Position numbers and translations under genes: made by a program. Shown piece by piece: positions 36,946 to 48,764 of a DNA stretch of 64,000 bases. Source of the DNA: Neoscytalidium dimidiatum (taxonomy: Eukaryota > Ascomycota > Dothideomycetes > Botryosphaeriales > Botryosphaeriaceae); NCBI GenBank assembly GCA_037367355.1, contig CM074701.1, positions 2,170,001 through 2,234,000 of the forward strand. The letters run 5' to 3'. Under the pieces are notes generated by a model. That model was not told the DNA's origin, made no database searches, and was given only the letters and a program-made list of their open reading frames with translations. Numbering within the stretch: position 1 is the first letter of the stretch; every line of letters begins with the position of its first letter.

Positions 36946-37012
36946 CGATGCGATGCATGCGATGCGGTGCGATGCGATGATGATGGCAATGATGATGATG
37001 ATGATGATGATG
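36946..37012. repeat. (GATGC)n and (GAT)n microsatellite
   Basis: Imperfect GATGC units grade into nine GAT triplets at 36985-37012. Confidence 0.88.
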
Positions 37013-39056
37013 GCTATATGGGGCCATGCACAGCGCGGGTGCGCGGGAAGGCATGGATGACGGCGGCGAAGCGGCGAACGGTGCGTCGCGGGCTGGCCAG
37101 TGGAACTGCGTGCCCGGCAGGGCGACATCATGTCAGGTCAGAAGATCCCAAGCGATCATCGCGGAGTTCCCGTCAGCCATCTTCTTTCCTCGCGCGATTG
37201 GATTGATCCTGCTGCGCCGCACCGCCCGCCGCCCTCTCGAACCCATTTTCCCCAGCCTGGGACCCGTTCGCGGCGCTTGCCCTTCACCGTGGCTCGACTC
37301 GCGCACGCTCACTTTCGTCACCAACTCGACCTCTTCTCTGACCGCAATTGGTGCTGGGGCTACGTGATGGTGGCGGAGGCGGCCGCCGCGCCCGCCCGCA
37401 GATGCGTCACATGCAGCCCTAGTGGTAAAAGAAGCGCATTGTTCGAGCGTCAGCAAGCTTTGGGCCGGCTGCCAGCAGCGGACCGTATCCTCTAGCGACC
37501 GAGGCAGGCACGCGCCAGGGCAGTGTGGTCGGCTGTCGGGCAAGAAAAGGCACCGCCAGCCGCCACCAAATAAGGTCCAATTCTCGTATCTGTGCTCGCC
37601 ACGCCCGCCGCCTTCCACCATTCTAACCTCTTGCTCGACTGTTGCTTCGCGGCGTATGCCCTGTTGCGCTCCGTCCCTTCCTAGTCTCGAAGGCAGGAAC
37701 GGTAAATGCCCCAAACACCACGCCATTTTTGCTCATGTGCGCGCGGCGCGTGCGTGACGGTACGCGCATATTGTATTGGGGCGGAGAACTTCGTGTTACG
37801 CCGTAACGCTCTGCTCCAATTCCAATCCTTCGCGCCTGGGTAGTGTGCTACTATACCTGCATCATCGGCAGTTCGCCCGGACATTTCCCAGCGTCGGGGT
37901 GTTGGACCCGGTGCTTATGTACCTGCAAGCCTCTTTTTGCAACGGCCGCCGTGTGCTACCGGAGCCTTGCTTTTACGATTTGCCCAGGGGCCTTGTCACC
38001 TGAAACCACAGCAGCAGCAAAGCCCACCCAAAGATAAAAAAAAAAATCCCCGGATGACGCACACCAAAGGTGCTCGTTTGAAGGGACGGCGCGACGAGAA
38101 GGGCAGATGAGAAAGGATCTCATGGTGAGGCAGCGGGGCGGGGCGATCCTGTCGAAAGGGTAGTGAGGTCCGTTGGCGCGAGCACAGAGTTATCCCACCA
38201 GCAGCCTCTTTCCGTCAGTCTTTCCTCGCGCTGACGACAGAATAATTTCTGTGTCAAACGTTGCAAGCGGGAAGTCAGAAGTTATTGAAGGCTGCTCGAG
38301 GCCGGGGGTGGGCGCTCTCGAGATTGCAAGAGAAAAGCGTAATTCGGGATGGACCGCTGCAGGGACAGGGGGGCTAGCAGGTGGAAAAAGGAAAAAAGCG
38401 GAGGTCGTGTAACTCAAAACACGCAAGAACGCCTCGCAGCAACGCCTCGCAGCGCCCTGCGGGTCAAGAAGTAAAGGGGGTAGGTAGCATGGGCGGGTAG
38501 AGGGGAAAAAAGCAAAAATAGGTCTCCGTACGGTGACGCACTAGGACCCGCGCCGTCGACGGACGCACGCGGATCCAGATTCGGTCGGAAAGTGAGGGAT
38601 GACGAGGTTCAACAAGCGTGCGTGTGCATGTGTACATGCGTGCAGTACGGCAGATACGTTGGAGCGGGAATGAAACACGAAGAAAGTAGAGCAACTCAAG
38701 GCTGCGATGGGCAGCGTCGTCCGTGGTGAGACAAAGAATGGAAGCCGTGCGACAACCAGGAATGAAATGGGGCAGGCCCCTCGCGACCTGCTGCGGGCCG
38801 GGACGATTCGTGAGGTTCGAGATTCCACGTGGGAAAAGCGGCGCGGGAGACGACGGCAAAATCCTGGTTCTGGTACCGCATGCCCGTACTCGGTAGCACG
38901 AAGGCGGGAGGACGCGGAGGAGCGAAGGGATGGGCGGCCAAGGGGGCCAGACTGCAAGGCCAGCGCGGCAGGGCAAGGCTCCGCGGACAGCAGCCGGGCA
39001 GGCACCACAAGACAAGGCAGCAGCCGGTGGCCAACCTCCCACACGACGACGACGGC

Positions 39057-39098
39057 GACGGCAGCGGCAGCGGCAGCGGTAGCGGCAGCGGCAGCGGA
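39057..39098. repeat. (GGCAGC)n microsatellite
   Basis: Seven hexamers GGCAGC with one GGTAGC variant, preceded by a GAC-rich stretch. Confidence 0.88.
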
Positions 39099-40232
39099 GA
39101 CGGCGACTGGTGGTAGCGGCCTGCGCCTTCGCACAATCGCGCCTCTTTCTGTGCTCGCGGGCAGCCGGCCTACGGATCCTATCAGGCGCAGGCAATCGAC
39201 TCGTGTCGCGCGGCAAAAGGGCCTCTGCCTTGGAAGACTCTTGCAACGGGCCGCGCTCGGAGCTTGGAGCTTGCAGCTTGGAGCTTCTCCATGCCCGTCG
39301 GCGCCACGATGGGCACCATCATGCCTCCTCCACTCTCAATTGCTCTCCTCCACACCAGCTGCCCAACTCCCCCCAGCCCGGACCAAGACCTGCGCCATTG
39401 GGCGTTCTGCAGCCGGCGGCATTGGCGTCCGGCATTGGCATTAGCATTGCTCCTCGCAAGGCGCCTCCCGCTGGAGGCTGAGGCGCACCCGAAACATCTC
39501 GAGTCTCCGTCTCACACGGTGCTCGAGAGAACAAAAAAATGTGACAGAACTTTAACCAGCAGGTCGCCGGATACAGCTGTGCAAGTGTCGAGCCAGCCGC
39601 GGGAAGGATAAGCCCTCGTCAGACGCCCTGCCGTCGACGGCCACCCCCCAGTGCTCCCCCTTGGCCATCTTTAGCGCGCGGCCCCGGGGTGAGGGTGGGT
39701 GCAGGGCTTAGGGCAGGCATCTTGGATGCGCGGAAATGCTCCATCTGGCAAGCCCCGCGAACGAAGTTCAACAGGACAGGGATGCGCTGCTGCCAGAGGT
39801 TGCGGTGTTCCTGGTGCATCCGCCATTAGGCTTCAGCATGTTAGTCGCTAGCTGCTGTCAGCGCGTTAGCTAGACAGCACGCAGATGACGACGCAACAGC
39901 CCGAGGCCGTAGCAGTTATTGCGGAGCCGCCGCTGCACCGCAAGCTGAAGCGGGTTAAAGAAGCAATGTAATGGCAGCCTGAAAGGAGCAGGTGCGGCCG
40001 CGAGGGCCGTCTGCCATAAGCAGGAGCATATCGAGTCTGCAGGCAGGCGGCGCAGGAGCACACCAGGGCGTCTCGTGCAATTGGCCTGCGCCTTCATCAC
40101 TCATCAGCAACCCTGGAGAATAAAGCAGAAGCATCGCATGCATCCGCGGGAAGCCGTTTCCCCTCGCTCTCGACTGCTGGGCTGGGCCGGGGGCCGCAGG
40201 CGCATGGGGGGTGGATCGAGGGCTGACCAGGC

Positions 40233-40258
40233 GGGCTGGCTGGCTGGCTGGCTGGCTG
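40233..40258. repeat. (GGCT)n microsatellite
   Basis: Six GGCT units in tandem. Confidence 0.88.
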
Positions 40259-41882
40259 ATCGCGCTGCGGTTGCGGCAAGGTAAGACAAGGGTAAGGCGA
40301 GGCGGCGGCTGCGGCAACAGCCCGCCATGCGCGTGTGGCCGACTGCGATCAGGCGGGGAGATCTGAAGTTGGAGCTGATCGTGAGGCCGTTCTGCACCCG
40401 TCCGAATGCCGCTGCGATGCTTTGCCTTGCTCCTGCTCTGCCCGCCTTTGCATGCACAAGGTAACTTGCTTCCTGTGCGCTTGCGTGCTCCGGGGGCATG
40501 GCTGGCGGGCTGCGGCAACATGGGGCGTCCATGCAGCGCGCAGAGTCAATAAATAAAAACGTCCGTCGCGACCAGAACTGTGCGTGCAGGCAGGTCCCTC
40601 GTGAGCCTAACCGCCGCGGATGCTCACCGCCGCTTCGCGCGATTCGACGGTTTGCGGGCGACGTGAGAAGTGAGGAGGGCTGGTGGGACACCATGGGACG
40701 AGTAGCGGGGCGGGCAGCCTGACCGCATGTCCGTTGATGGGGAGCGGGGGATGCGAACTCAAGGGAGGTGCCGCGAGATGGACTTGGATTGGATTGCGTC
40801 TGTTGGATGAGGGCTGGAGCGCTTGCTGGGTGGAGGGGTGGGCGGAAGGATGCCGCTGCGCGTCTCAACACCAAGTGCTTTGGGAAACAGTGGACGAACA
40901 CAAGGCAAGCGATGCACGGAGGCTGGGGCGGCGCGGCGCTTCCCAAACGGGAGGACGGTCCCGCGCCGTGGATAGATTATTGGGGGGTTGCATGCTCGAT
41001 GCTGGGGGGGCTTTGTGGGTGTGCGGCGGATGATGACGGGGGGCGCGGTTTTATTTATCTCGAACGATCGGACAGCCCATGCAGCCTGGTGAAATTGCGG
41101 GCCGTTCCTATCTCGGGGCGAGCAGCGCGCATATCGACAAAACACTTGGGGCGAAGCGAGGCATTCTTCACGCGCGCGGGCGCGGGCGCGCGCGGGCTGG
41201 GGCGGCGGGGCTGGCTCCTGGGGCTGGGGGGCTTGGGGCATGCGGCAGCGCGCGCCGCAAGAGAGTCGCAGCGGGCGCGCGTGCGGTTGACCGGTGGTGC
41301 GATGCGCGCTGGCTGGGCGTCGATGACGGCGGACGAGGGCTGACGGATGGCGGATGGCGGATTTGGGGGGGGGGGGGAAATGGGGGATGGGATGGGGATG
41401 GGATGACCGCAGGCAGCATGACGAAGCGCTAGGACGTGCAGCGGACAATCAAATAAACTTTTCTGCGCTGCGGAAGGGCACTTCCCTCCCGAGCGTGCTT
41501 GGGTGCTTGGCCGCCTGTCGCCGCGGGCAGCAGCAGCAGCGGCGGCAGCAGCAGCGCGCCCGCGGCAGGGCAGGAGGGAGAAGGGGCAGCGCGCGCGGTG
41601 CCACGCAGACGCGAGGGTGGATGGGCCAGAGGGGGGCAGCAAGACGCACGCACGACGCCTGCGGCCGGCCCGCCCGCCGCTCCCTGCGACTGGCGGTCAC
41701 GTGCTGGATCCCGTATGCGAGTGACCGTTTAGCTTCTTTCCGATCGGGCCACACCGCGGCGCTACCCGGGCGTTTCAGCTGCCTTGATTCGCACCACATT
41801 GCCGCACCTGCAAGTACGAGAGAGTGACAACTCATTCGCATCTACACGATCGCCCGCTCGCCTTCGCCGTCGCCCGCGCCCT

Positions 41883-41883
<1 letters not shown>

Positions 41884-41914
<31 letters not shown>

Positions 41915-41915
41915 T
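41884..41915. repeat. (CCCATG)n microsatellite
   Basis: Five CCCATG hexamers. A separate CGGTCTG triplicate lies at about 41969-41990 and CCAGCTG pairs follow. Confidence 0.88.
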
Positions 41916-42072
41916 CCATGCGCTGCGCCGCGCCGCACTCCGCCCGGCTCCCGGCCTGCGCGCGGCCTGCGGTCTGCGGTCTGCGGTCTGCCAGCTGCCA
42001 GCTGCGCTCCGCACCACCGCCTGGCGCCGCCGCCGGCAGCCCGCCAGCAGCGCGCCCACCGCCTCGACGCGC

Positions 42073-45000
42073 TCAGGCGGTCGCTCCTTCCTCGGCGCTG
42101 TTTTCGTCGCTGCTGTCGTCGCCGCTGTCGTCGCCGCTCGACGGCGCATCCGGCATGACTACGCTGTTGAGGTACGTGATCTGCACCACAAGGTTAGCCA
42201 CTGCCCTAGCGGTGATGTGTCCACCGTGCTGCTCTGCCGCTGCTGCCCGTGGTTGGCCAGCCCGAATCCACCATCATCCCCGCCCAACGCGGCAGACCGC
42301 AAAAAAAGACAGGTAACAAATCCGTAAGCCCGCTCGCGCCCTCCCGCCGTCAGGCTTCCCAGGCCGGTACAGATGACTCCGGTTATGTGTTGTCAAGCTA
42401 GTCACCGCCTGCTCCCTCATGCGGAAATGCACGCCTCGCTTGGCGCCCAAGCAGCCAGCCCTTCGATAGACCCGTAATAGACTCTCGGCCGTCCAGAGAT
42501 GCGATGCGGAGAGAGAACTTACAAATGGCACCATGCATGCGATCAAGTCAGCGATCCGCTGCAGTCCTCCCGCTCCCACCACCTCGCTGTCGTCCAGCTT
42601 CGTGCCAATCGTGAAGCTGCGCAGCCGCAGCAACTCGATGTCGCGATGGTCTTTGTCGTATCCTTGAGGCCTAATTCGCATCGCGTTGTTAGCACTCGAG
42701 CATAGCATGGCACGGCGAATGAGACGCCCTCTAATTAGCGTGAACCATCCAGGCATCCAACGTGGCCAGAGATAGCCGTTTCAGCGCCGCCCCTCCAAGC
42801 CCAAGTTGTCCGATAGAACTGCGCGCGTGAGCTGCTCAGAGCGCCATTCGAAGGCTCCGAGTGTCCGGCTACTGGAGACACATTCGATCTCCCCTCAACC
42901 CTCATCTCCGCTGGTTTCTTTAGGGAGGATCTTGGTCTTCAAAGGGGGATTCAAAGGGTCGGTGGCCATGGAATGGTGGCTTCGGTCAATGACTTGCTAG
43001 TGAACCGAGCCCACGGAAGTTCTCCCCACACTAGACATAGTCCTTCCATCTTCGATGGGTTCCCCTCGGCAGTGTGCAAATTTCATCTCTTAATCATTTT
43101 GCCGTTGCTTCAAGTGGCTTCACAGTGCGTAAACAGCAATCGAGGTGAGGAATGCACCCAGTGCTTTGGAATGGCGATGATGCATCGTGGCGCTTCACGA
43201 CCGCGAAACTGGGCTCTCCCCCATCGAGAGTCTCATCAGAGAGTCCGCATTCTTGCCTCTACACGTCGGATGCCCGCGATGATTGTGCAAAGGGATGGGA
43301 GATGGCACTAACCTGGTCTTCAGCGCACCGTCGGCGTTCTTCTTCACGAAGGCTCGCACCGCCTTCTTTTCGTCGTTCGGTATTCCATCGAAGAATTCCT
43401 TCCGAATCCTCGCATCCGTGAGGACACGCTTGATCTTGTGAGGCTTCCGATCGATGTCTCGTCTCAGCTTCTGCAGGCTGTCCGCTGCGGGCATCCAGAG
43501 ACCACCACCTAGGCCAGTCGTCAGTCAGTGAAACGCGATCACTACATACCCTAAAGCTACGAAGCGAAAGCAGCAACCGACAGAACGATGACGGAAGGGA
43601 CTCGACGTGGTTATCGACAAGTGTAACGACGCCTCTGCTTGCGGAGTGCTTCGTACTAGATGTCCTCTCGGTCGCTCGGATGGCAATTCCACGCTTCTTG
43701 GGAGCTGCGGCCCCTACTAGAAGCGGTAAAGAACCCCCCTGAGCTTGAAAGCACGCCCCTAGTCGCTGATGTGGTTGACCGTCATTCTCTATGACAATGC
43801 GCAGTCGAGTCGTCCACCAGAAGGACCCGCCAAAGCCTGGAAGTTGCACCAATCATGCGATCGGCATGGGGCTTCTTGTCGGATCGCGGCAAGCTCTGAG
43901 AGCCGTTCAATAGCTCTTTAGTATGGCGTAGACTCGATCGAAGCGAGTGTCTATGCCAGAGCCTGCCCTGATGCAGCGGCAACCTCAGCACACGACGTCG
44001 ACGGTGAACGCGATCGAGCTAACGCCGAAACCCATCTTGACGAACCTGACCATGGCTCTTGAGTCACCGACCGGGACGACAACACCTCAGCCTAATTTTA
44101 TGGCCGTCTAGGCCAAGACCCAAAGTCGTGCTACACGAGACGCAAAAGACGCTGCAGACGCCATAGCCGCGAATCCCAGTAGTGACCCTCGATACGAGAA
44201 CCAAGCGACACTGATGCTTGCTGCCACACTCGCGTAGAGTAAGGAGTTCGCTGCCTGCTACTATGCCATACGCTGACGGTGTCGCAGGTGGTTGAATCTT
44301 CTCCATGTGAACGAATCGTGGTGGAGCTCTGGACAGAACGAGCGGCAATCCCGTATGCACAAGGGGCGGTGTAGAGTGAAAGCCTTCACATCAAGTCCTG
44401 GACGACCGGTTGAGAAATAAGACACCCCTTCCTTTCGTGGGAAGGGCTCGCGAGTGGGTTGCGAAGTCAAGGCACTATCGGGCTGTTCTACAACCTCGTA
44501 CATATCATCGTACGGTTTCTTGCAGAACACCCCAGCCATCTCATTCGCAGCAACCACCAACGCGCCTGTCGACGACCGGGTTTTCCTCCGACGCGGAGAC
44601 TTCTCAATCGAGGATTGACCACAGTAGGTGCAACGAACCGATATACGCATACAGGCACATAGGGGAATGATGAGGACGATCGTGACGATGGAGAAGCCGG
44701 TAGATGATAGCAGGGCAGCTGCTGGCGTCGTCGCACGGCGTTTGATTGCCCGAACTACATCGTCTGCTGACCATGGCGGTCGTCGTCGGCCAGGTTCTTT
44801 GAAGCGAGCCATTGGCCAACATCACTCTCTCTGGATTTTGTGGAAGTTGCACAGCAGTGACGACCCGTTCCAGCTCTTGGCGTTTGCAATCAAAAGCGCG
44901 TGGCTTTCTGCCAGCCACAAGCGTAGCGTGGGCAGGTCTTACAGGGCGTGGATCCCGCGCAAGGTGGTTTGGAGAGAGGTTCGTGTCCCTTGCGTTACGA

Positions 45001-46335
45001 GTACCATATGGAGGTCCCACAACAGCTCGCTCTTGGAGGCGGACCGTGGCGCATTTTGCGGCTCATTTGGAATTCGCACATGCAAGCTGCAACGCTACTG
45101 CAGATAGACCCTTGTCGACATGTTCGGTTTCTCGCCCACGCGTCGCCATGATTTTGTGACTGGGGCACTAGAGAGAATAGACTCACCAACAAAACTGCCG
45201 TTGGGCTCAATCTGCACGTAGTACGCGGCGTACGGCCCTTTACGGCCGGTTCGAGACCTAAAGGGAACTTAGTTAAGTGTTACTCGATGATAAGTGCAGG
45301 ACAGACCAGGCGGCGCAAAAGTGCGTCTGCTGTCTGTTAGCGTTTATCTCGCAGCCGCAAGCGGGGGTTTCAAACCTTGTACGGCGTTGGATCAGGACTA
45401 AATCTGATGTCTCTGTAAATTCGGAAGACCTTTTGCAGGGTGCATTAGCTTTGCGTGATCCAGCTGACTTGCATGGAACTGACAATGTCTTTGGTAGGCA
45501 GCTCAGGGATGGTGTCGTCTGCCTCGATGACCTTCTCGGTCAGTCGCTCGACGAATGAATTGAAGTCTTTCAGGGATGTGCGGTAATCCGGGTCGTGCAC
45601 TGCATATAGTCACAGTACGTTAGCCTTAGGCTTGCAGTCGCGAGCGGGCGCGGTCCTCGGAGGGTGACACGTGTCGGGCGGACAACGGCCCCTTGCGAGC
45701 AGAAGAAGGTGTCTGCCGTTGCGGCAGGGCGTATAACGGCCGAGCAACATCGCAGAACAGCCCCTGTGGCACAGGCGGGTGGTGGAGGGGTGCTCACTCT
45801 TCAACCACTCCCGGTCATTGTTATTGGCCAAGTCTTTTAGGAACAGCAGTGTATTCGGATGTATAGTGTCATCTGTATATGGTGTAGTGCCCGCTTCCCT
45901 CGGCTTCGGCTTCTTGATGACCAGCTTCGTGCCCGGTTCGAGGCCTATGTCGACGCCGGTCCTCCAGAGCTCCTTGCCCTTCTTGCCCGCGGCAGCGGCC
46001 GTTGTCACACGGGCTTGCTTCTGCGAGCGACCCCTCTTCTTAGGAGCGGGGTCGTCCTCGGAGGAGTATGCGTCGTCGGCAGCATCCGAGCTGGAGTCGC
46101 TGCCCGTGGCGTCCTCGTCCTCGTAGCCAGACTCCTCAGACTCGGAGGGGTCGTGCTCGGGGTCTTTTTCTGGCTCCTGCTTGAAGTACTGGCTCTTGGT
46201 GGGCGTAGTCTTGGAGCTCGCAGCGACCCTGGTCCGCTTGGACTGCCGATTCGGCGTGGGCTGGGGCGAGCTGGGCCTCTTGGAGGCACCTGGGTCGGCG
46301 GAACCGGCGGATTGTCGGAGAGAACGGCGAGGCAT
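42073..46335 (-). CDS. DUF2461 (TIGR02453) family protein, eight exons
   Basis: Conserved protein of unknown function, 416 aa. Exons: 46335-45798, 45599-45484, 45429-45376, 45326-45307 (20 nt), 45257-45187, 43508-43313, 42670-42523, 42180-42073. Total length is exactly divisible by three, and each junction keeps the family sequence in frame: HDPDYRTSLKDFNSFVERLT, FRIYRDIRFSPDPTPYK, THFCAAWSRTGRKGPYAAYY, VQIEPNGSFVGGGLWMP, then RPQGYDKDHRDIELL. The N-terminal 150 residues are disordered and mixed-charge, with basic patches (SKRPSS, KKRGRSQKQ) suggesting nuclear localisation. The C-terminus is acidic and Ser-rich. The intron between exons 5 and 6 is 1.68 kb and the next one 0.64 kb, far longer than the others in this window. 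Confidence 0.85.
43509..45186 (-). other. 1.68-kb intron of the DUF2461 gene, with a nested ORF
   Basis: The intron is bounded by G/GTGAGT and CCTAG/GT. On the same strand it contains an ATG-started frame of 183 codons (44812-44261) with a possible membrane helix (FSIVTIVLIIPLCAC) and a CTYCG cysteine pair. I recognise no family. It could be a nested gene, an inserted sequence or chance. Confidence 0.3.
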
Positions 46336-46657
46336 AACTGCGGCTTCGGAGGAAATTGGATGTCGCGGCGCTCTGGCGGTGGCGAGAACCTCGAATGGCA
46401 GCCTGACGATGTTGTTGTTCCTAAGCCTGGGAGCTGGGGACACAGCGCGCTGGGCTGGCTAAGCGATGGATGACGCACCAGCAGCCTGCCTTGGCCCCGA
46501 CGCGTTCTCGCGTGTCCACGGGTCTGCCTGGCGCGCTCCCCTGCCAGTCCCGGCTGGCCCCTAGCAATCGCACCATCAATTTTCTCCACCACCAGCGAGC
46601 TGCTCACCAGAACGCCCTCGCGCCCGCTGCCGCTCGCCTTGTGCCGCGTTGTCCCCA
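46336..46657. promoter_or_regulatory. Divergent promoter between DUF2461 gene and TYW3
   Basis: Only 322 bases separate the two ATGs, so both promoters must overlap here. I see no clear TATA box. Confidence 0.5.
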
Positions 46658-47663
46658 ATGGCGTCTGCATTCGCCGCCAAGAAGCATCGCATCCTGCAGC
46701 AGCTGGCGCAGCCTGCAGCCGAGTACAGCGACGCGTCGCCCAAGGGCTCCATTGACGAGGGCATCCGCACGCTCATCGACGAGATAAATGCCATTGAGGG
46801 CCTCGTCACAACGAGCAGCTGCGCGGGTCGTATCGCCGCCTTCCTCGAGGGCAGGAAGCGGGCGGTTGCGACAGAGGCCAGCGAGCCGCGCGAAGCGCCC
46901 GCGCAGACGAACACGGCCGGCCCAGGAGGAAAAGGCGGTGGGCAGTGGCTGTTCGTGTCCCATGAGCCAGTTCCAATGCCCGCAGCAGATGCAGAGCAGG
47001 CGGGCCAGCATTTCACCACCCTGTTCGGCCTGGATGCTGCCAAAGGCCTCCCGCGTGCCCAGCAAGCAGCGGGTCAGCGACACGTCCATCTCAAGTTCGA
47101 GGCCATGGTACGTCTAGAACCGCCGCGTGAGTCGTGTAGCGCCTGATGAAACGTAGATATTGCACCTGTTGACCGCTTCGCTCACTGATGCCCAAAGAGT
47201 TCTGTCGGCGGCGCTGCAGGCTGGCTTCAGAGAGAGCGGCGCTGTCGCACTGCAGGCCAACACTGACGGCTCCATAACCCCGATGGTTGCTATCCGCTCC
47301 ATAGGCCTTACTTTTGACGCTGTCATCGCTCGCGAGAACGATGACGGTTGCATGGTGCCCGTTGTGGACGAGGAATACCTGCGATCGCTCGTTGAGCTCG
47401 CCAACGAGCGCTTCGCTGCCAACACTGAGCGGATCGAGAGATTCCGCGCCCACTTGGCCGCTCAGTTCCGGCAGCCCGGCGAGAACACGAAGCTCTCAAA
47501 GGGCAAGAAGGGCCACCCTGGCTGGGAGGATGCTGCAGCTAGACGAGAGCGCAAGCGGGCCGAGGGGCTCGAGAACCAACGACTGAGAACCCTGAATGCC
47601 GCACAGAGCGACTCAACCGCTTCCGCACGCGAAGACATTGAGCTCGACAGTGTTTTTGACTGA
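46658..47663 (+). CDS. TYW3: tRNA wybutosine-synthesizing protein 3 (tRNA-yW synthesis methyltransferase)
   Basis: Methylates the N4 position of the wyosine intermediate at G37 of tRNA-Phe, in the cytosol. Exons 46658-47107 and 47157-47663 encode 318 aa; the 49-bp intron is minimal. Family motifs: SSCAGRIAAF (the conserved SSCxGR), QWLFVSHEP, HLKFEAMILHLL across the junction, GFRESGAVALQ and RSIGLTFDAVIA. The C-terminal extension is basic and charged (KLSKGKKGHPGWEDAAARRE). The true start is ATG 46658; the upstream open triplet is TTG. It is a single-domain protein, not fused to other TYW enzymes. Confidence 0.93.
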
Positions 47664-47932
47664 TCTTCGAAGCGTTCGCCTTTCCACAGAGCTTTGCGGC
47701 GACTAAGGTATTAGTCCCCGTTCCCCGAGCGAGCTAGCCAATGGGAAAGTTACAAGGAGACTTAACGGTTTCTATCCGGCAGCCACCCGCTGCCACAAGT
47801 CTCCACAGCATGTTCAAAAAGCATCTATCAAGCATCTATATGTCCATCTTCTGTCCCCATTTAGACCATTATCAAACCGAATCCTCCCATCGCACTGTCC
47901 ACTGATAGACTACGACCTCATCGCCTGCAATC

Positions 47933-48764
47933 ATGAGTTTGACTGAGACAAACCGCAAGTGGTTCGAGTACGTTTGCACCATTGCGCGAAGTAAGGCCGA
48001 AGTGAAACTAAAGCGCCAATAGCGAGATGGCGTCGCGATACGACGTTGAAGACTGGCAAAAGAAGATGAACGCTCTGATAACCAGGGAAATACGGAATCG
48101 CATCGAGTGGTTTGGCGTGAATTGGGCGAAGGACCAGGAAACGAGCAAGGAGGTTCGCCTGCTGGATTATGCCTGCGGTACTGGCTTAATTTCGCGGGTA
48201 GGAAACCCGCAATCCTCCGGATACAGTCCAAAGACGCTAACAAGGGTCCCGCCATAGGCTCTTGGCCCTTTTGTGACAACGATCCGCGGAGTCGACCTCT
48301 CCTCAAACATGGCTGCCGAGTACAATTCCCGTGCCGCCACGGCAGGATTTAGCCCCGAGCAGATGTCGGCAGTCCAAGGCAATCTGCTCATCAGCGAGCC
48401 TGACGCCCACCTCTCAGATCCGAAACTCTTCAACTTCGATGTCGCCGCTGTGGGTCTTGGATTTCATCATTTTGATGACGTATTCCTTGCAACTAAGCGC
48501 ATCTCTGAGAGGTTGAAGCCAGGTGGCGTCTTTTTCATCATCGACTTTCTCTCAGACAAACCTCACGAGATTCCTCCAGAGCTGGAAGGCTACGTCAAGG
48601 TATTCGGTTTCAACGAAACAGGAATGCGCGGTCTTTTCGAAGGCGCAGGCTTGGTCGATTTCGGCTTCAGCATCATTGACGAGAAAGCCCAGCTACAGAA
48701 GCATTCGGGGGAGGAGTTCTCGGTGACACTATTCGTCGCAAAAGGAAGGAAGCCAGCGAAGTAA
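47933..48764 (+). CDS. Class I SAM-dependent methyltransferase (UbiE-like)
   Basis: Small cytosolic methyltransferase, 238 aa, exons 47933-47967, 48023-48197 and 48258-48764. The first exon gives only MSLTETNRKWF plus two bases; splicing yields FDEMASRYDVEDWQ. SAM motif I is LLDYACGTGLISR (residues 58-70, interrupted by intron 2 right after it), motif II GVDLSSNM, motif IV DVAAVGLGFHHFDD and post-motif RLKPGGVFFIIDFL. Such proteins are widespread in fungi; the substrate is unknown. A typical UbiE-type fold is all that can be claimed. Confidence 0.9.

Larger units (their letters stand above)
33192..42072. other. Gene desert, 8.9 kb upstream of the transcription factor
   Basis: No coding gene is supported. 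The stretch is GC-rich with many microsatellites, G or C runs, and CpG-rich open frames on both strands that encode only Ala/Arg/Pro/Gly. It should contain the factor's promoter and leader near 33.2-34 kb. The rest may be distal control DNA or untranslated transcript. Confidence 0.5.

Noticed and set aside
38810..38830. GGTTCGAGATTCC, another B-box-like string
   Set aside because: Wrong T-loop spacing and no upstream A box, so not a tRNA.
38464..39246. 260-codon minus and 245-codon plus frames in the desert
   Set aside because: Both consist of Arg/Ala/Pro/Ser low-complexity sequence from GC-rich repeats such as (GGCAGC)n; no exon structure.
45241..45262. GGTTCGAGACC, a tRNA B-box-like string
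   Set aside because: It lies at an exon edge of the DUF2461 gene; there is no A box or acceptor stem at the right spacing.
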